Positions 42,931 through 52,584 of a stretch of 64,000 bases of DNA are shown in pieces. Source of the DNA: Promicromonosporaceae bacterium (GTDB lineage: Bacteria; Actinomycetota; Actinomycetes; Actinomycetales; Cellulomonadaceae); assembly GCA_009783295.1 (NCBI GenBank), contig WRHK01000002.1, positions 1 through 64,000 on the forward strand, given 5' to 3'. Position 1 is the stretch's first letter. The number at the start of each line of letters is the position of its first letter. Below the pieces are notes generated by a model. That model worked only from the letters and a program-made list of their open reading frames with translations. It was not told the origin of the DNA and ran no database searches. The translations under genes were made by a program, and so were the position numbers.

Positions 42931-43779
42931 ATGGCATGCCGGATCGGTGAGCTGGTGCTCGACTGCCGGGACCCCGAGGTGCTCGCGCGGTTCTGGTGCG
43001 AGGTGCTCGACTTCGTGATCCTCGACCGGGAGGACGGCGCCATCGAGATCGGGCCTCGCGAGGGGTTCGGAGGGGCGCAGCCGACCATCATCCTCAGCCC
43101 GCACCCCGATCCCACGCCCGGCAAGCTCCGGCTGCACATCGACGTCAACCCCACGGACCGCGACCAGGACGCCGAGCTCGAGCGGCTGCTGCGCCTCGGC
43201 GCGCGGCCCACCGACATCGGGCAGCCGGCGGACGCCCCGTGGCACGTGCTCGCCGACCCCGAGGGCAACGTGTTCTGCCTGCTGCGCCGCCGGCTCGACC
43301 CGGCACCGCCCGGCGTCGGGGTCGCGGCGGCTGGGCTGCCCGCACCGGCCGATGGGATCCTGGTGACCCAGTTCCTCACGGTGCGCGACGTCGCGCGGTC
43401 GCGGGACTTCTACTCGCGCGTGCTGGGCGGCACCGTCGTCGTCGAGGAGAACCCCTGCATCGTCCGGCTGGCGAACTCGTGGGTGATCATGAACCCCGGC
43501 GGCGGACCCACCCCGGACAAGCCCGAGATCTCGGTGGTCGACCACGTGCAGGGCGACACGGTGTCCACGTTCATGAACCTGCGGGTCGCCGACGCCCGGG
43601 CCTGCTACGAGGCGTGGTCGGCGCTGGGGGCCGAGTTCCTCACGGAGCCGCTGGACCGCGGCGCCGAGGTGCGCTGCTACCTGCGCGACCCCGACGGATA
43701 CCTCATCGAGGTGGGCCAGTCCACCGGGCTGCTCCGCGGCGAGCACGCCGCGAAGCGCCCGGAGGACCTGCCGGGCTGA
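42931..43779 (+). CDS. two-domain VOC (glyoxalase/bleomycin resistance) protein
   Basis: 282 residues made of two vicinal-oxygen-chelate units. Residues 1-125 are a glyoxalase-like domain (GELVLDCRDPEVLARFWCEVLDF ... HVLADPEGNVFCLL). Residues 145-265 are a second VOC domain (TQFLTVRDVARSRDFYSRVLGG ... CYLRDPDGYLIEVGQ). Metal-ligand His/Glu candidates are present in the second half. It could be a lyase, dioxygenase or drug-binding protein. Its TGA is immediately followed by the purB stop on the other strand, with no spacer. Confidence 0.82.
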   Translation: MACRIGELVLDCRDPEVLARFWCEVLDFVILDREDGAIEIGPREGFGGAQPTIILSPHPDPTPGKLRLHIDVNPTDRDQDAELERLLRLGARPTDIGQPADAPWHVLADPEGNVFCLLRRRLDPAPPGVGVAAAGLPAPADGILVTQFLTVRDVARSRDFYSRVLGGTVVVEENPCIVRLANSWVIMNPGGGPTPDKPEISVVDHVQGDTVSTFMNLRVADARACYEAWSALGAEFLTEPLDRGAEVRCYLRDPDGYLIEVGQSTGLLRGEHAAKRPEDLPG

Positions 43780-45243
43780 TCAGCCCAGGTAGTCGGCGAC
43801 CAGGCGCGACGCCAGGCCGGTGTACGACGCCGGGGTCAGGGCCGCGAGGCGCGCCTCGACGTCGGACGGCAGGCCGAGCGTGCCGATGAACTCGCGCATG
43901 CGGGCGGCGTCGACGCGCTGGCCGCGCGTGAGGTCCTTGAGGCGCTCGTACGGGTTCTCCATGCCGGGCACGCCCGCGACGGACGCGGCGCGCATGGCGG
44001 ACTGGATGGGCTCGCCGAGCACCTCCCAGTTCTCGTCCAGGTCGGCGGCCATGAGGTCGGCGTTGGCGTGCAGCGCCTTGAGGCCGCGCTGCACGTTGTC
44101 GATGGCGAGCAGCGAGTGGCCGAAGGCCGGGCCGATGTTGCGCTGCGTGGTCGAGTCCGTGAGGTCGCGCTGCATGCGGGACGTCACCAGGGTGGCGCCG
44201 AGCGTGTCGAGCAGCGAGCACGAGATCTCGAGGTTCGCCTCGGCGTTCTCGAACCGGATCGGGTTGACCTTGTGCGGCATAGTGCTCGACCCGGTGGCCC
44301 CGGCGACGGGGATCTGGGTGAAGAAGCCCATCGAGATGTACGTCCACACGTCGGTCGCGAGGTTGTGGAGGATGCGGTTGTAGCGGGCGACGTCGGCGTA
44401 GACCTCGGCCTGCCAGTCGTGCGACTCGATCTGCGTGGTCAGCGGGTTCCAGGTGAGGCCCAGGCCCTCGACGAATGCCTTGCTGACGGCCGGCCAGTCG
44501 GCGCCAGGGACGGCGACGACGTGGGCGCCGTAGGTGCCGGTCGCGCCGTTGAGCTTGCCCAGGAACTCGGCCTGGCCCACGCGGCGCAGCTGGCGGCGCA
44601 GGCGGTGCGCGAGCACCGCGAGCTCCTTGCCGAGCGTGGTGGGGGTGGCCGGCTGGCCGTGCGTGCGGCTCAGCATCGGCACGTCGGCGAGCTCGCGCGC
44701 CATGTCGGCGATCTGCTCGGTCAGCGCCGACGCGGCGGGCAGCCACACCTCGCGGATCGCGCCCGCGACCATGAGCGCGTAGGAGAGGTTGTTGATGTCC
44801 TCGCTGGTGCACGCGAAGTGCACGAGCTCGCTCGCTGCCGGAAGGCTCGTGGTGCCGAGCACCTCGGGGGCCTTCGCGATGCGGCGCTTGATGAAGTACT
44901 CGACGGCCTTGACGTCGTGCACGGTCTCGCGCTCGATGGCGGCGAGCTCCGCGATCTCGTCCGCGCCGAACGTCGCGGGGATCTGGCGCAGGTAGGCGAC
45001 CTCGGCGTCGGTGAGCACGGGCGCTCCCGGCACGACGGCCTCGTTGCACAGCGTGACCAGCCACTCGACCTCGACGTGGATGCGCGCACGGTTGAGCGCG
45101 GCCTCGCTCAGGTGGTCGACCAGCGGCGCGACGGCGGCACGGTAGCGGCCGTCGAGGGGGCCCAGGGCGATGGGCGGGGTGACGTCGGCGAGGGCGACGC
45201 GGGCGGCGGTGGTCGACGGTGCGGGCTGCGCGGGGGAGGTCAC
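43780..45243 (-). CDS. purB: adenylosuccinate lyase
   Basis: 487 residues, fumarase/aspartase superfamily homotetramer acting twice in purine synthesis (SAICAR to AICAR, adenylosuccinate to AMP). The signature GSSTMPHKVNPIRFENAE is near 314-331, and SRTHGQPATPTTLGKE carries the catalytic-region His. The length and C-terminus match the long (E. coli-like) PurB class rather than the 430-aa class. It starts at GTG (45243), a few residues ahead of a Pro/Ala-rich N-terminus. Confidence 0.95.
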   Translation of the reverse strand: MTSPAQPAPSTTAARVALADVTPPIALGPLDGRYRAAVAPLVDHLSEAALNRARIHVEVEWLVTLCNEAVVPGAPVLTDAEVAYLRQIPATFGADEIAELAAIERETVHDVKAVEYFIKRRIAKAPEVLGTTSLPAASELVHFACTSEDINNLSYALMVAGAIREVWLPAASALTEQIADMARELADVPMLSRTHGQPATPTTLGKELAVLAHRLRRQLRRVGQAEFLGKLNGATGTYGAHVVAVPGADWPAVSKAFVEGLGLTWNPLTTQIESHDWQAEVYADVARYNRILHNLATDVWTYISMGFFTQIPVAGATGSSTMPHKVNPIRFENAEANLEISCSLLDTLGATLVTSRMQRDLTDSTTQRNIGPAFGHSLLAIDNVQRGLKALHANADLMAADLDENWEVLGEPIQSAMRAASVAGVPGMENPYERLKDLTRGQRVDAARMREFIGTLGLPSDVEARLAALTPASYTGLASRLVADYLG

Positions 45244-45429
45244 GGGCCCGATTCTCCCACGGCATCCCGGACCGGCCCGGGGCTGTCCGTCGACGCCTCA
45301 GCCCGGCGACGCTGCGCCCCGGCGGGGGTTCGCGGCGTGGTGCACAGGTCGCCCGGTGGCGCCGGATCGGGGCGCTCGCGGGCTCCTAGCGTCGCCGGGC
45401 AGTGGTGCGACGACGGCGAGGGGGATGCG

Positions 45430-45675
45430 ATGACGGACGGGGTGCTCGGAGGCGACGGGGCGTCGCCGGACCTGGGTGCGGCGCAGGCAGCGATCGGGGA
45501 GGCGCTCGGCGGGCTCGCCCAGGCGGCGGCGCTGCCGTGGGACTCGCCGGCGGGGGTCGCGTTCCGGGCACGGCTCGGTGATCTGGTCGCGGGCGTACGG
45601 CGTCGGGGGCGGGACGTCGACGAGATGCGGGTCGCCGCGGTCCGGCTCGCGCACCGGGGGGCAGCGGCCTCATGA
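45430..45675 (+). CDS. Esx/WXG100-sized helical protein
   Basis: 81 residues, mostly Ala/Leu-rich helix with a break at LPWDSPAGVAFRARL. Trp at the turn and the size resemble WXG100-type secreted proteins, although the exact WxG is WDSPAG. GAGGGG is 6 nt before the ATG. It overlaps the downstream hydrolase gene by ATGA, suggesting they act as a pair. Assignment is tentative. Confidence 0.6.
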   Translation: MTDGVLGGDGASPDLGAAQAAIGEALGGLAQAAALPWDSPAGVAFRARLGDLVAGVRRRGRDVDEMRVAAVRLAHRGAAAS

Positions 45676-47189
45676 GCGACGCCGTGGACACCGTGCAGGT
45701 GACCGGTGGCAGGCCGCTCGCGTCCGTCGACGCCGGGGCCGTCCGGGTGGCGGCGACCCACGCGAGCCGGGCGGCGGACGAGCTGCGGGCCGCCGCTTTC
45801 AGGACGGGGTGCGCGGCGTTCGCGTTCGAGCGTGAGGCGTGGACGGCGGCGGGGTCCGGCGGGCTCGGCGCCGGACCCGGAGACGCGGCGCTCGGCCGCG
45901 CGCTCGCGGGACAGGCCCGGGATCTCGCCCACCGCCTGGGCGGCGACGCCGACGCGTGCTCTCGTCTCGCCATGCGCCTGCTGCGAGCGGCGGGGCTCTA
46001 CGAGCACGGCGAGTCCGCCGCCGAGCGTGCTGTGGGGGCGCTGGTCACCGTGGTGGGGGCCGAGGTGGGGTTCCGGCTCGCCGCGCCGCTCGCGATGCGC
46101 CCGGGTTCTGGTCTCTGGGCGGCAGGAGCGGCGGGCGCCGTGTGGCTCGCCGACCGCGCGAGCGGCGGCTGGGTGCGCCGATGGTTCTCCGCAGCACGGA
46201 GCGCCGGCGAGGGGCTCCTGGCCCACCACGCCGCGTCGCTGGCGGACGAGGCGGTCGCGGGCGTCGGCCTGGGCGTGGCCGCCGCGCAGCCGGTCCGGTC
46301 CGGCGGCGACCTCTCCGTCACGGGTGGGGCCCGGGCGCTCAGCGCGCTGCTGCGCGAGCTCGTGCGCCGCACCCCCGCGACCGTGGACGAGGTGCGCCCG
46401 CGTGACGCCGCCGCGTGGCCCGAGGCGCCGTCGGGCAGCATCGACGAGGCACTCACCCGCGTCGACGCCCTCACCGGCGGCCCCGCCGGGCTTCCCGAGG
46501 GCACGCTCGGCCTGGAGCGTGTCACGCACGACGACGGCTCCGTCACGTGGACCGTGCTCATCCCCGGCACCCAGCAGCTGGCCAGCGCCACCGACCCGTT
46601 CGACGGCGTCACCGACCTCGACCTCATGGCGCACCAGGCAGCCGACGTCTCCGCAGGAGTCGAGCAGGCGCTCGACGACGCCGGCGCCCGACCCGGCGAG
46701 CGCGTGGTGCTCGTCGGGCACAGCCTGGGCGGGATCGCCGCCATGGCGCTCGCGGCGACGCCGTCGTTCACCGCGCGGCACCCCGTCGGCGCCGTGGTCA
46801 CGGCGGGCTCACCCACGGCGACCTTCACGAGCCCGGCGGGGGTGCCCGTGCTCAACCTCGAGAACGAGGAGGAGCTCGTGTCCGCCACCGACGGGAGGCC
46901 CGCCGCCCGGAACCCGCGCAGCCCCGACCGGGTCACCGTGACCCGGCGGCTGGGGGCGTCGTCGGACCCCGTGGACCGGCGCGCGACCGCGAGCATCCCC
47001 GCGCACTCCGTGCCGACGCACCTGCGCACCCTCGCGCTCGCGCGGGCGAGCGGGAGCGCGCAGGTGGACGACGTCGTCGGGCGGATCGAGCCGCTGCTGC
47101 AGGGCGGGTCCGCGCAGACCCGCTTCTACGCGGTGCGGACCGCGCCCGCCGAGGTCAGCGGTGCCGCTTCGGCGCGAAGGCCCCGATGA
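45672..47189 (+). CDS. alpha/beta hydrolase with Esx-like N-terminal helices
   Basis: 505 residues. Residues 10-120 form Ala-rich helices resembling the second member of a WXG100 pair; residues 125-175 are a hydrophobic hairpin (AVGALVTVVGAEVGFRLAAPL..). The C-terminal 250 residues are a lipase-like alpha/beta hydrolase with VTWTVLIPGTQQ, the nucleophile elbow VVLVGHSLGGIAAMALA and a late His in IPAHSVPTH. Similar proteins occur next to type VII-secreted small proteins. A lipase/esterase effector is possible but unproven. Its last 35 bp overlap the convergent YvlD-like gene. Confidence 0.75.
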   Translation: MSDAVDTVQVTGGRPLASVDAGAVRVAATHASRAADELRAAAFRTGCAAFAFEREAWTAAGSGGLGAGPGDAALGRALAGQARDLAHRLGGDADACSRLAMRLLRAAGLYEHGESAAERAVGALVTVVGAEVGFRLAAPLAMRPGSGLWAAGAAGAVWLADRASGGWVRRWFSAARSAGEGLLAHHAASLADEAVAGVGLGVAAAQPVRSGGDLSVTGGARALSALLRELVRRTPATVDEVRPRDAAAWPEAPSGSIDEALTRVDALTGGPAGLPEGTLGLERVTHDDGSVTWTVLIPGTQQLASATDPFDGVTDLDLMAHQAADVSAGVEQALDDAGARPGERVVLVGHSLGGIAAMALAATPSFTARHPVGAVVTAGSPTATFTSPAGVPVLNLENEEELVSATDGRPAARNPRSPDRVTVTRRLGASSDPVDRRATASIPAHSVPTHLRTLALARASGSAQVDDVVGRIEPLLQGGSAQTRFYAVRTAPAEVSGAASARRPR

Positions 47190-47553
47190 TCACCTGGAGG
47201 ATCGCCAGGATCAGCGCGGCGAGCACGTACGACCAGAAGCCGCCGTGCACCGCGATGCCCCAGTGCTGGTGCGTGAACCAGTGCTGCGTGATCCACGTCG
47301 TCAGCCAGAGCATCGCCGCGTTGACCACCAGGCTGAACAGGCCCAGCGTCAGCAGGTACAGGGGGAGGGACAGCACCTTGACGATCGGCCGGATGATCGA
47401 GTTGACCAGGTTGAAGATCAGGGCCACCACGACGACGGCGATCACGGTGCCGAGCGCCGTCCCGTTGTCGACGATGTCGAAACGACGAGGGATGACCAGG
47501 CTGGTCACCCAGAGGGCGAGGGCGCTCACCAGGACACGCACGACGAAGTTCAT
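47155..47553 (-). CDS. phage holin 4-superfamily membrane protein (YvlD-like)
   Basis: 132 residues with four helices. NLVNSIIRPIVKVLSLPLYLLTLGLFSLVVNAAML is the diagnostic conserved segment of COG1950/YvlD proteins. Despite the 'holin' family name these are chromosomal membrane proteins of unknown function, often stress-linked. GAGG 3 nt before the ATG at 47553 favours it over the ATG at 47562. Divergent from hisC. Confidence 0.88.
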   Translation of the reverse strand: MNFVVRVLVSALALWVTSLVIPRRFDIVDNGTALGTVIAVVVVALIFNLVNSIIRPIVKVLSLPLYLLTLGLFSLVVNAAMLWLTTWITQHWFTHQHWGIAVHGGFWSYVLAALILAILQVIIGAFAPKRHR

Positions 47554-47568
47554 GCACCTCATCGTGGC

Positions 47569-48681
47569 ATGCTGAGCGCCGTGGAGACAGCCCAGGACCG
47601 CACGTCAGACACCGTCCGCCTGCGCCCCGCCGTCGAGGCGCTGCCGCCCTACGTGCCCGGGGCCCGCCCCGCGCCCGGCGAGCATCTGTGGAAGCTGTCG
47701 TCGAACGAGAACCCGTACGGGCCCCTGCCGTCCGTGGTCGAGGCGATCACGCGGGCTGCCTCGGAGACCAACCGGTACCCGGACATGTACGCCAGCGACC
47801 TCGTCGCGGCGCTCGCGCAGCACGTCGGCGTGGACCCGGAGCAGGTCGTAGTGGGCAACGGGTCGGTGGCCGTGCTGGCACACCTGCTCTCCGCCGTCGT
47901 CGACGCCGGGGACGAGGTCGTGTTCCCGTGGCGCTCCTTCGAGGCGTACCCGATCGCGGTCGCCGTGGCCGGCGGGAAGTCCGTGACGGTGCCGGTGCAC
48001 GAGGACGGGCGGCTCGACCTGCCCGCCATGGCCGCCGCCGTGACGCCCCGCACGCGCGTGATCCTCGTGTGCACGCCGAACAACCCGACCGGTCCGGTGG
48101 TGCACGCGGAGGAGCTCGAGGAGCTGCTCGCCGCCGTGCCGGCCGACGTCATGGTGGTGGTGGACGAGGCGTACCTGGAGTTCGTGCGCGACCCGTCCGC
48201 GCCCGACGGCGTCGACCTGGTCAAGCGGTACTCGAACGTGGTGCTGCTGCGCACGCTCTCCAAGGCCTACGGGCTCGCGGGGCTGCGCGTCGGGTACGCC
48301 GTCGCGTCGCCGCGGCTCGCGGACGCGATCCGGGCCGTGTCGACGCCGTTCGGCGTCTCGCACGTGGCGCAGGCGGCCGCGCTCGCCTCGCTGCGCCCGG
48401 AGGCCCAGGCCGAGCTCATGGCCCGCGTCGAGGCGCTGGTGGCGGAGCGTTCTCGCGTCGTCGCGGCGCTGCGTGACCAGGGCTGGGACCTGCCCGAGTC
48501 GCACGCCAACTTCGTGTGGTTCCCGCTCGGGGACGCCACGATGGAGCGCGCCGCCGAGGCGCGGGCGGCCGGGGTGCTGGTGCGCCCGTTCGCCGGCGAC
48601 GGGCTGCGCGTGAGCATCGGCGAGGTCGAGGCGAACGACGCGTTCCTCGCCGTGGCCGCCGGCTGGATCGCCGCGGGCTGA
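47569..48681 (+). CDS. hisC: histidinol-phosphate aminotransferase (class I/II)
   Basis: 370 residues from the ATG at 47569 (a GTG at 47581 is also possible). PLP-dependent fold: KLSSNENPYGPLPSV, NRYPDMYASDL, GNGSVAVLAHLLS, TPNNPTGPV, VVVDEAYLEFV and LSKAYGLAGLRVGY with the Schiff-base Lys; the C-terminal arm is ANFVWFPLG. It converts imidazole acetol phosphate to histidinol phosphate; some HisC-like enzymes act instead on aromatic amino acids (Pat). It stands alone, not in a his operon, so an aromatic aminotransferase role is plausible. Confidence 0.85.
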   Translation: MLSAVETAQDRTSDTVRLRPAVEALPPYVPGARPAPGEHLWKLSSNENPYGPLPSVVEAITRAASETNRYPDMYASDLVAALAQHVGVDPEQVVVGNGSVAVLAHLLSAVVDAGDEVVFPWRSFEAYPIAVAVAGGKSVTVPVHEDGRLDLPAMAAAVTPRTRVILVCTPNNPTGPVVHAEELEELLAAVPADVMVVVDEAYLEFVRDPSAPDGVDLVKRYSNVVLLRTLSKAYGLAGLRVGYAVASPRLADAIRAVSTPFGVSHVAQAAALASLRPEAQAELMARVEALVAERSRVVAALRDQGWDLPESHANFVWFPLGDATMERAAEARAAGVLVRPFAGDGLRVSIGEVEANDAFLAVAAGWIAAG

Positions 48682-48757
48682 CCGCCCTTCTTGTCGGAAC
48701 CCCACAAACGAGCCCGACGGACGTTGGGTCCGTCTGGGGCACCATCGCACCTTGCGC

Positions 48758-48796
48758 GGAACCTACGCTTGCGTAGGCTACGAGACCGTAGGTTCC
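48758..48796. promoter_or_regulatory. multi-part operator upstream of the bkd operon
   Basis: GGAACCTACG (48758) and CGTAGGTTCC (48787) form a perfect 10-bp inverted repeat. Inside it CCTACGCTTGCGTAGG (48762-48777) is a second, tighter palindrome. Together they give three CCTACG-type half-sites within 40 bp, ending 16 bp before the E1-alpha start. The regulator is not encoded next to it. Confidence 0.7.
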
Positions 48797-48812
48797 GTCG
48801 GAAGGAGTTCTC

Positions 48813-49940
48813 GTGGTGGACCAGGCAACGGGCGAGGAGGGGCTGATCCAGCTCCTCGACCCCGTCGGCGCGCGCGTCGACACCCCTGAGAACGCGGGCT
48901 ACCGCGCCCGCGTCGCGCACCTCGAGGGCGACGACCTGCGGGCGATGTACCGGGACATGGTGCTGACCCGCCGGTTCGACGACGAGGCCACCGCGCTGCA
49001 GCGCCAGGGCGAGCTCGCCCTGTTCGCGCAGGCCAGGGGCCAGGAGGCGGCGCAGGTCGGCTCCGCGTACGCCCTGGCCCCGCAGGACTACGTGTTCCCG
49101 AGCTACCGCGAGCACGGCGTGCTCCACGTGCGCGGCGTCGACCCGGTCGACCGCCTGCGCCTGTTCCGCGGCCAGGACCACGGCGGCTGGGACCCGGCCG
49201 AGCACAACGTGCAGCTGTACACGCTGGTGCTCGGCTCGCAGGTGCTGCACGCCACCGGGTACGCCATGGGCATCCAGCGGGACGGCCTGGTCGGCACGGG
49301 TGACCCGACGCGCGACGCCGCCGTGGCCGTGTACTTCGGCGACGGGACCACGTCGCAGGGCGACGTCCATGAGGCGATGGTCTTTGCGGCGGTCAACGAC
49401 TCGCCGGTCGTCTTCTACCTTCAGAACAACCAGTGGGCCATCTCGGAGCCCACCACCCGGCAGGCCAAGGTGCCGTTCGCGGACCGCGGGCTCGGCTACG
49501 GCATCCCCAGCGTCCGCGTCGACGGCAACGACGTGCTCGCCTGCTACGCCGTCACCCTCGAGGCCCTGGAGCGGGCGCACTCGGGCGGCGGCCCCACCCT
49601 CATCGAGGCCTTCACCTACCGCATGGGCGCGCACACGACGTCGGACGACCCGACGCGCTACCGCGAGCGCGAGGAGGAGGAGTACTGGCGCCGGCGTGAC
49701 CCGCTGGAGCGGCTCGAGGCCCTCCTCAAGGCCGAGGGCCTGTGGGACGAGGCCTGGTTCGCGGCCGTCGAGGCTGACGCCGAGGTGCTCGCCGAGCGCA
49801 TCCGCACCGAGACCCGCGAGCTGGGCGCCCCGCCCACCGAGGCCCTGTTCGAGCACGTGTACGCCACCCCCCACGCCACGGTCGCCGAGGAGCGCGCGTG
49901 GTTCGCGGAGTACGAGGACGAGACGGAGGCCTCGCGATGA
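48813..49940 (+). CDS. bkdA: branched-chain 2-oxoacid dehydrogenase E1 component, alpha subunit
   Basis: 375 residues, thiamine-diphosphate enzyme of a 2-oxoacid dehydrogenase complex. The TPP/Mg motif GDGTTSQGDVHEAMVFAAVN...QNNQWAIS starts near residue 176, and EAFTYRMGAHTTSDDPTRYR is the phosphorylation-loop region. FPSYREHG is the branched-chain type signature. GGAAGGAG is 8 nt before the GTG. The ATGA overlap with the beta subunit marks an operon. A pyruvate-type E1 (PdhA) cannot be excluded. Confidence 0.9.
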   Translation: MVDQATGEEGLIQLLDPVGARVDTPENAGYRARVAHLEGDDLRAMYRDMVLTRRFDDEATALQRQGELALFAQARGQEAAQVGSAYALAPQDYVFPSYREHGVLHVRGVDPVDRLRLFRGQDHGGWDPAEHNVQLYTLVLGSQVLHATGYAMGIQRDGLVGTGDPTRDAAVAVYFGDGTTSQGDVHEAMVFAAVNDSPVVFYLQNNQWAISEPTTRQAKVPFADRGLGYGIPSVRVDGNDVLACYAVTLEALERAHSGGGPTLIEAFTYRMGAHTTSDDPTRYREREEEEYWRRRDPLERLEALLKAEGLWDEAWFAAVEADAEVLAERIRTETRELGAPPTEALFEHVYATPHATVAEERAWFAEYEDETEASR

Positions 49941-50965
49941 CGACGACGACGGAGCGGACGGCGCAGACGACGGCGCAGCGCGACGTGCAGACCCTCGCGT
50001 TCGCCAAGGCCCTCACGCTCGGCATGCGCAACGCCATGGCCGAGGACCCCAAGGTCCTGGTCATGGGCGAGGACGTCGGCCGGCTGGGCGGCGTGTTCCG
50101 CGTGACCGACGGCCTGCAGGCCGAGTTCGGCGAGGACCGCGTGGTCGACACGCCCCTGGCGGAGTCGGGCATCGTCGGCACGGCGATCGGCCTGGCCCTG
50201 CGCGGCTACCGGCCCGTCTGCGAGATCCAGTTCGACGGGTTCGTGTTCCCGGCGTTCGACCAGATCACCACCCAGCTCGCCAAGATGCACTACCGCTCGC
50301 GCGGCAAGCTGACCGTGCCCGTCGTGATCCGCATCCCCTTCGGCGGCGGCATCGGGGCGGTCGAGCACCACTCCGAGTCGCCCGAGGCGCTCTTCGCGCA
50401 CACCGCGGGCCTGCGCATCGTGTCGCCGTCGACGCCGCATGACGCGTACGACATGATGCGCGCCTCGATCGCCAGCCCCGACCCGGTGATCTTCATGGAG
50501 CCCAAGGGCCGCTACTGGTCCAAGGGCGCGGTCGACCTGGCCGCCCCGCCGGCCCCCGGCGTGCTGGACACCGCGCGCGTCGTGCGCTCCGGCACCGAGG
50601 TCACGCTCGTCGCGTACGGCCCGACGGTCGCCACGGCGCTCAAGGCCGCCGACGCGCTCGCCGCCGAGGGCACGTCCGCCGAGGTGGTCGACCTGCGCGC
50701 CATCTCGCCGCTCGACATCCCGGCCGTCGTCGCGAGCGTGCGCCGCACCGGCCGCTGCGTGGTGATCCACGAGGCGCCGTCGGCGCACGGCATCGGCGCC
50801 GAGGTGGTCAGCCGCGTGACCGAGGAGGCGTTCCACCACCTCGAGGCGCCCGTGCTGCGCGTCGGCGGGTTCCACGCGCCGTACCCGGTCGCGAAGCTCG
50901 AGCACGACTACCTGCCCTCCGTGGACCGCATCCTCGACGCGGTCGACCGGTCGCTGGCGTACTGA
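49937..50965 (+). CDS. bkdB: branched-chain 2-oxoacid dehydrogenase E1 component, beta subunit
   Basis: 342 residues. [50 protein letters not shown], the [26 protein letters not shown] segment with the conserved His pair, and the C-terminal transketolase fold ([15 protein letters not shown]) are typical of BkdB/PdhB. With the alpha subunit it forms the alpha2-beta2 decarboxylase that loads the acyl group on E2. Confidence 0.93.
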   Translation: MTTTTERTAQTTAQRDVQTLAFAKALTLGMRNAMAEDPKVLVMGEDVGRLGGVFRVTDGLQAEFGEDRVVDTPLAESGIVGTAIGLALRGYRPVCEIQFDGFVFPAFDQITTQLAKMHYRSRGKLTVPVVIRIPFGGGIGAVEHHSESPEALFAHTAGLRIVSPSTPHDAYDMMRASIASPDPVIFMEPKGRYWSKGAVDLAAPPAPGVLDTARVVRSGTEVTLVAYGPTVATALKAADALAAEGTSAEVVDLRAISPLDIPAVVASVRRTGRCVVIHEAPSAHGIGAEVVSRVTEEAFHHLEAPVLRVGGFHAPYPVAKLEHDYLPSVDRILDAVDRSLAY

Positions 50966-50982
50966 GAGACCGGAGAGCACAC

Positions 50983-52476
50983 GTGAGCACGCAGCGCTTC
51001 CCCCTGCCCGACGTCGGCGAGGGCCTCACCGAGGCCGAGATCGTCGAGTGGCGCGTCAAGCCCGGCGACACCATCGCCGTCAACCAGGTGGTGGTCGAGA
51101 TCGAGACCGCCAAGTCGCTCGTCGAGCTGCCGTCCCCGTGGGCCGGCACGGTCGTCGCGCTGCTGGTCGAGGAGGGGTCGACGGTCGACGTCGGCACGGC
51201 GATCATCGAGGTCTCGACCGGTGCGGAGCCCGCGGCGGAGTCGCCGGCGGCCCCGGCCGACGCGGCAGCCGAGGGCTCCGGGTCCGTGCTGGTCGGGTAC
51301 GGCACGGCAGAGCACGGCGCCCCGGCCCGACGCCGCCGCCGCGGCGCCCCGGCCGCTGAGGCCCCGGCCCCGGCCCCCGCACCGGCTCCGGCGCCGGTCG
51401 CCCCGGCCCCGAAGCCGGCCCCGGCCCCTGCCGCCACCCAAGCCCCCGTGTCCGTGCCAGCGAGCGGCGAACCCCGCCGTGGCACGGCCAGGGCACTCGT
51501 GGAGGACCGCGTCGCCCCCGACGGGGGCGCCATCTCGGTGCCCGCGACCCCAGGCAGCACCGCCTCGCACGGCCGCGTGCTCGCCAAGCCGCCGGTGCGC
51601 AAGCTGGCCAAGGACCTGGGCGTCGACCTCGCGTCGGTGCTGCCCACGGGCCCGGGCGGCATCGTGACCCGAGAGGACGTCGTCGCGCACGCCGAGGCTG
51701 CCAAGCCGCAGGTGCTCGCCACCTACGCCGACGACGACCAGCCGTGGCTGGAGTCCGGGTCGGTGTCGCCGGACGGCCGCCGCACCCGCGTGCCCGTGCG
51801 GAGCGTGCGCAAGCGCACCGCCGAGGCGATGGTCGCGAGCGCGTTCACCGCGCCGCACGTGACCGTGTTCCACACGGTCGACGTCACCAAGACCATGAAG
51901 CTCGTGGCGGCGCTCAAGGAGGACCGCGAGTTCTCCGGCGTGCGTGTCACCCCGCTGCTGATCGCCGCGAAGGCCGTCCTCACGGCGGTCAACCGGCACC
52001 CGGAGATCAACGCGAGCTGGGACGACGCCGCCCAGGAGATCGTCTACAAGCACTACGTGAACCTCGGGATCGCTGCGGCGACCCCGCGAGGCCTGGTGGT
52101 CCCGAACATCAAGGACGCCCACCGCCTCGACCTGATCCACCTCGCCCGGGAGATCGCCGACCTTACGGCGACCGCGCGAGCCGGCCGCACCACCCCCGCG
52201 GGCATGTCCGACGGCACCATCACGATCACCAACGTGGGTGTCTTCGGGATCGACACCGGCACGCCGATCCTCAACCCGGGCGAGGCGGCCATCCTGGCCT
52301 TCGGCGCCATCCGTCAGCAGCCGTGGGTCCACAAGGGCAAGATCAAGCCGCGCTGGGTCACCCAGCTGTCGCTGAGCTTCGACCACCGCCTGGTGGACGG
52401 GGAGCTCGGCTCGCGGTTCCTTGCCGACGTCGCGAAGGTGCTCGAGGAACCCGCGCGGGGGCTGGTCTGGCTCTGA
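50983..52476 (+). CDS. bkdC: branched-chain 2-oxoacid dehydrogenase E2 (dihydrolipoamide acyltransferase)
   Basis: 497 residues. A single N-terminal lipoyl domain carries the lipoyl-Lys in [14 protein letters not shown] (about residue 43). An Ala/Pro-rich flexible linker is at 125-165. The E1/E3-binding domain is [32 protein letters not shown], and the trimeric catalytic domain ends in [16 protein letters not shown] with the catalytic His. No E3 gene follows, so a shared lipoamide dehydrogenase must be encoded elsewhere. Confidence 0.94.
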   Translation: MSTQRFPLPDVGEGLTEAEIVEWRVKPGDTIAVNQVVVEIETAKSLVELPSPWAGTVVALLVEEGSTVDVGTAIIEVSTGAEPAAESPAAPADAAAEGSGSVLVGYGTAEHGAPARRRRRGAPAAEAPAPAPAPAPAPVAPAPKPAPAPAATQAPVSVPASGEPRRGTARALVEDRVAPDGGAISVPATPGSTASHGRVLAKPPVRKLAKDLGVDLASVLPTGPGGIVTREDVVAHAEAAKPQVLATYADDDQPWLESGSVSPDGRRTRVPVRSVRKRTAEAMVASAFTAPHVTVFHTVDVTKTMKLVAALKEDREFSGVRVTPLLIAAKAVLTAVNRHPEINASWDDAAQEIVYKHYVNLGIAAATPRGLVVPNIKDAHRLDLIHLAREIADLTATARAGRTTPAGMSDGTITITNVGVFGIDTGTPILNPGEAAILAFGAIRQQPWVHKGKIKPRWVTQLSLSFDHRLVDGELGSRFLADVAKVLEEPARGLVWL

Positions 52477-52572
52477 GCGGCGCGCGTCCGCGGGCCACCT
52501 GAGAGGTGCGCCCGAGGCGGGGACGTGATGCACGCCCGCCAGGGTTTGGCCCGTGGGGCCAGGCGGCACGCC

Positions 52573-52578
52573 TACCCT
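52573..52578 (+). promoter_or_regulatory. -10 box TACCCT of a leaderless promoter
   Basis: TACCCT ends 6 bp before the GTG of the CopD-CtaG gene; no ribosome-binding site is seen. This supports the GTG at 52585 over the longer upstream frame. Confidence 0.5.
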
Positions 52579-52584
52579 GGTCGC

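Noticed and set aside
47155-47553. 'Phage holin' annotation as a sign of a prophage
   Set aside because: The family is chromosomal YvlD-like; no other phage genes are nearby.
51359-51440. Low-complexity CCCCGGCC repeats that could be read as a DNA tandem repeat
   Set aside because: They encode the Ala/Pro-rich linker between lipoyl and binding domains of E2, a normal feature.
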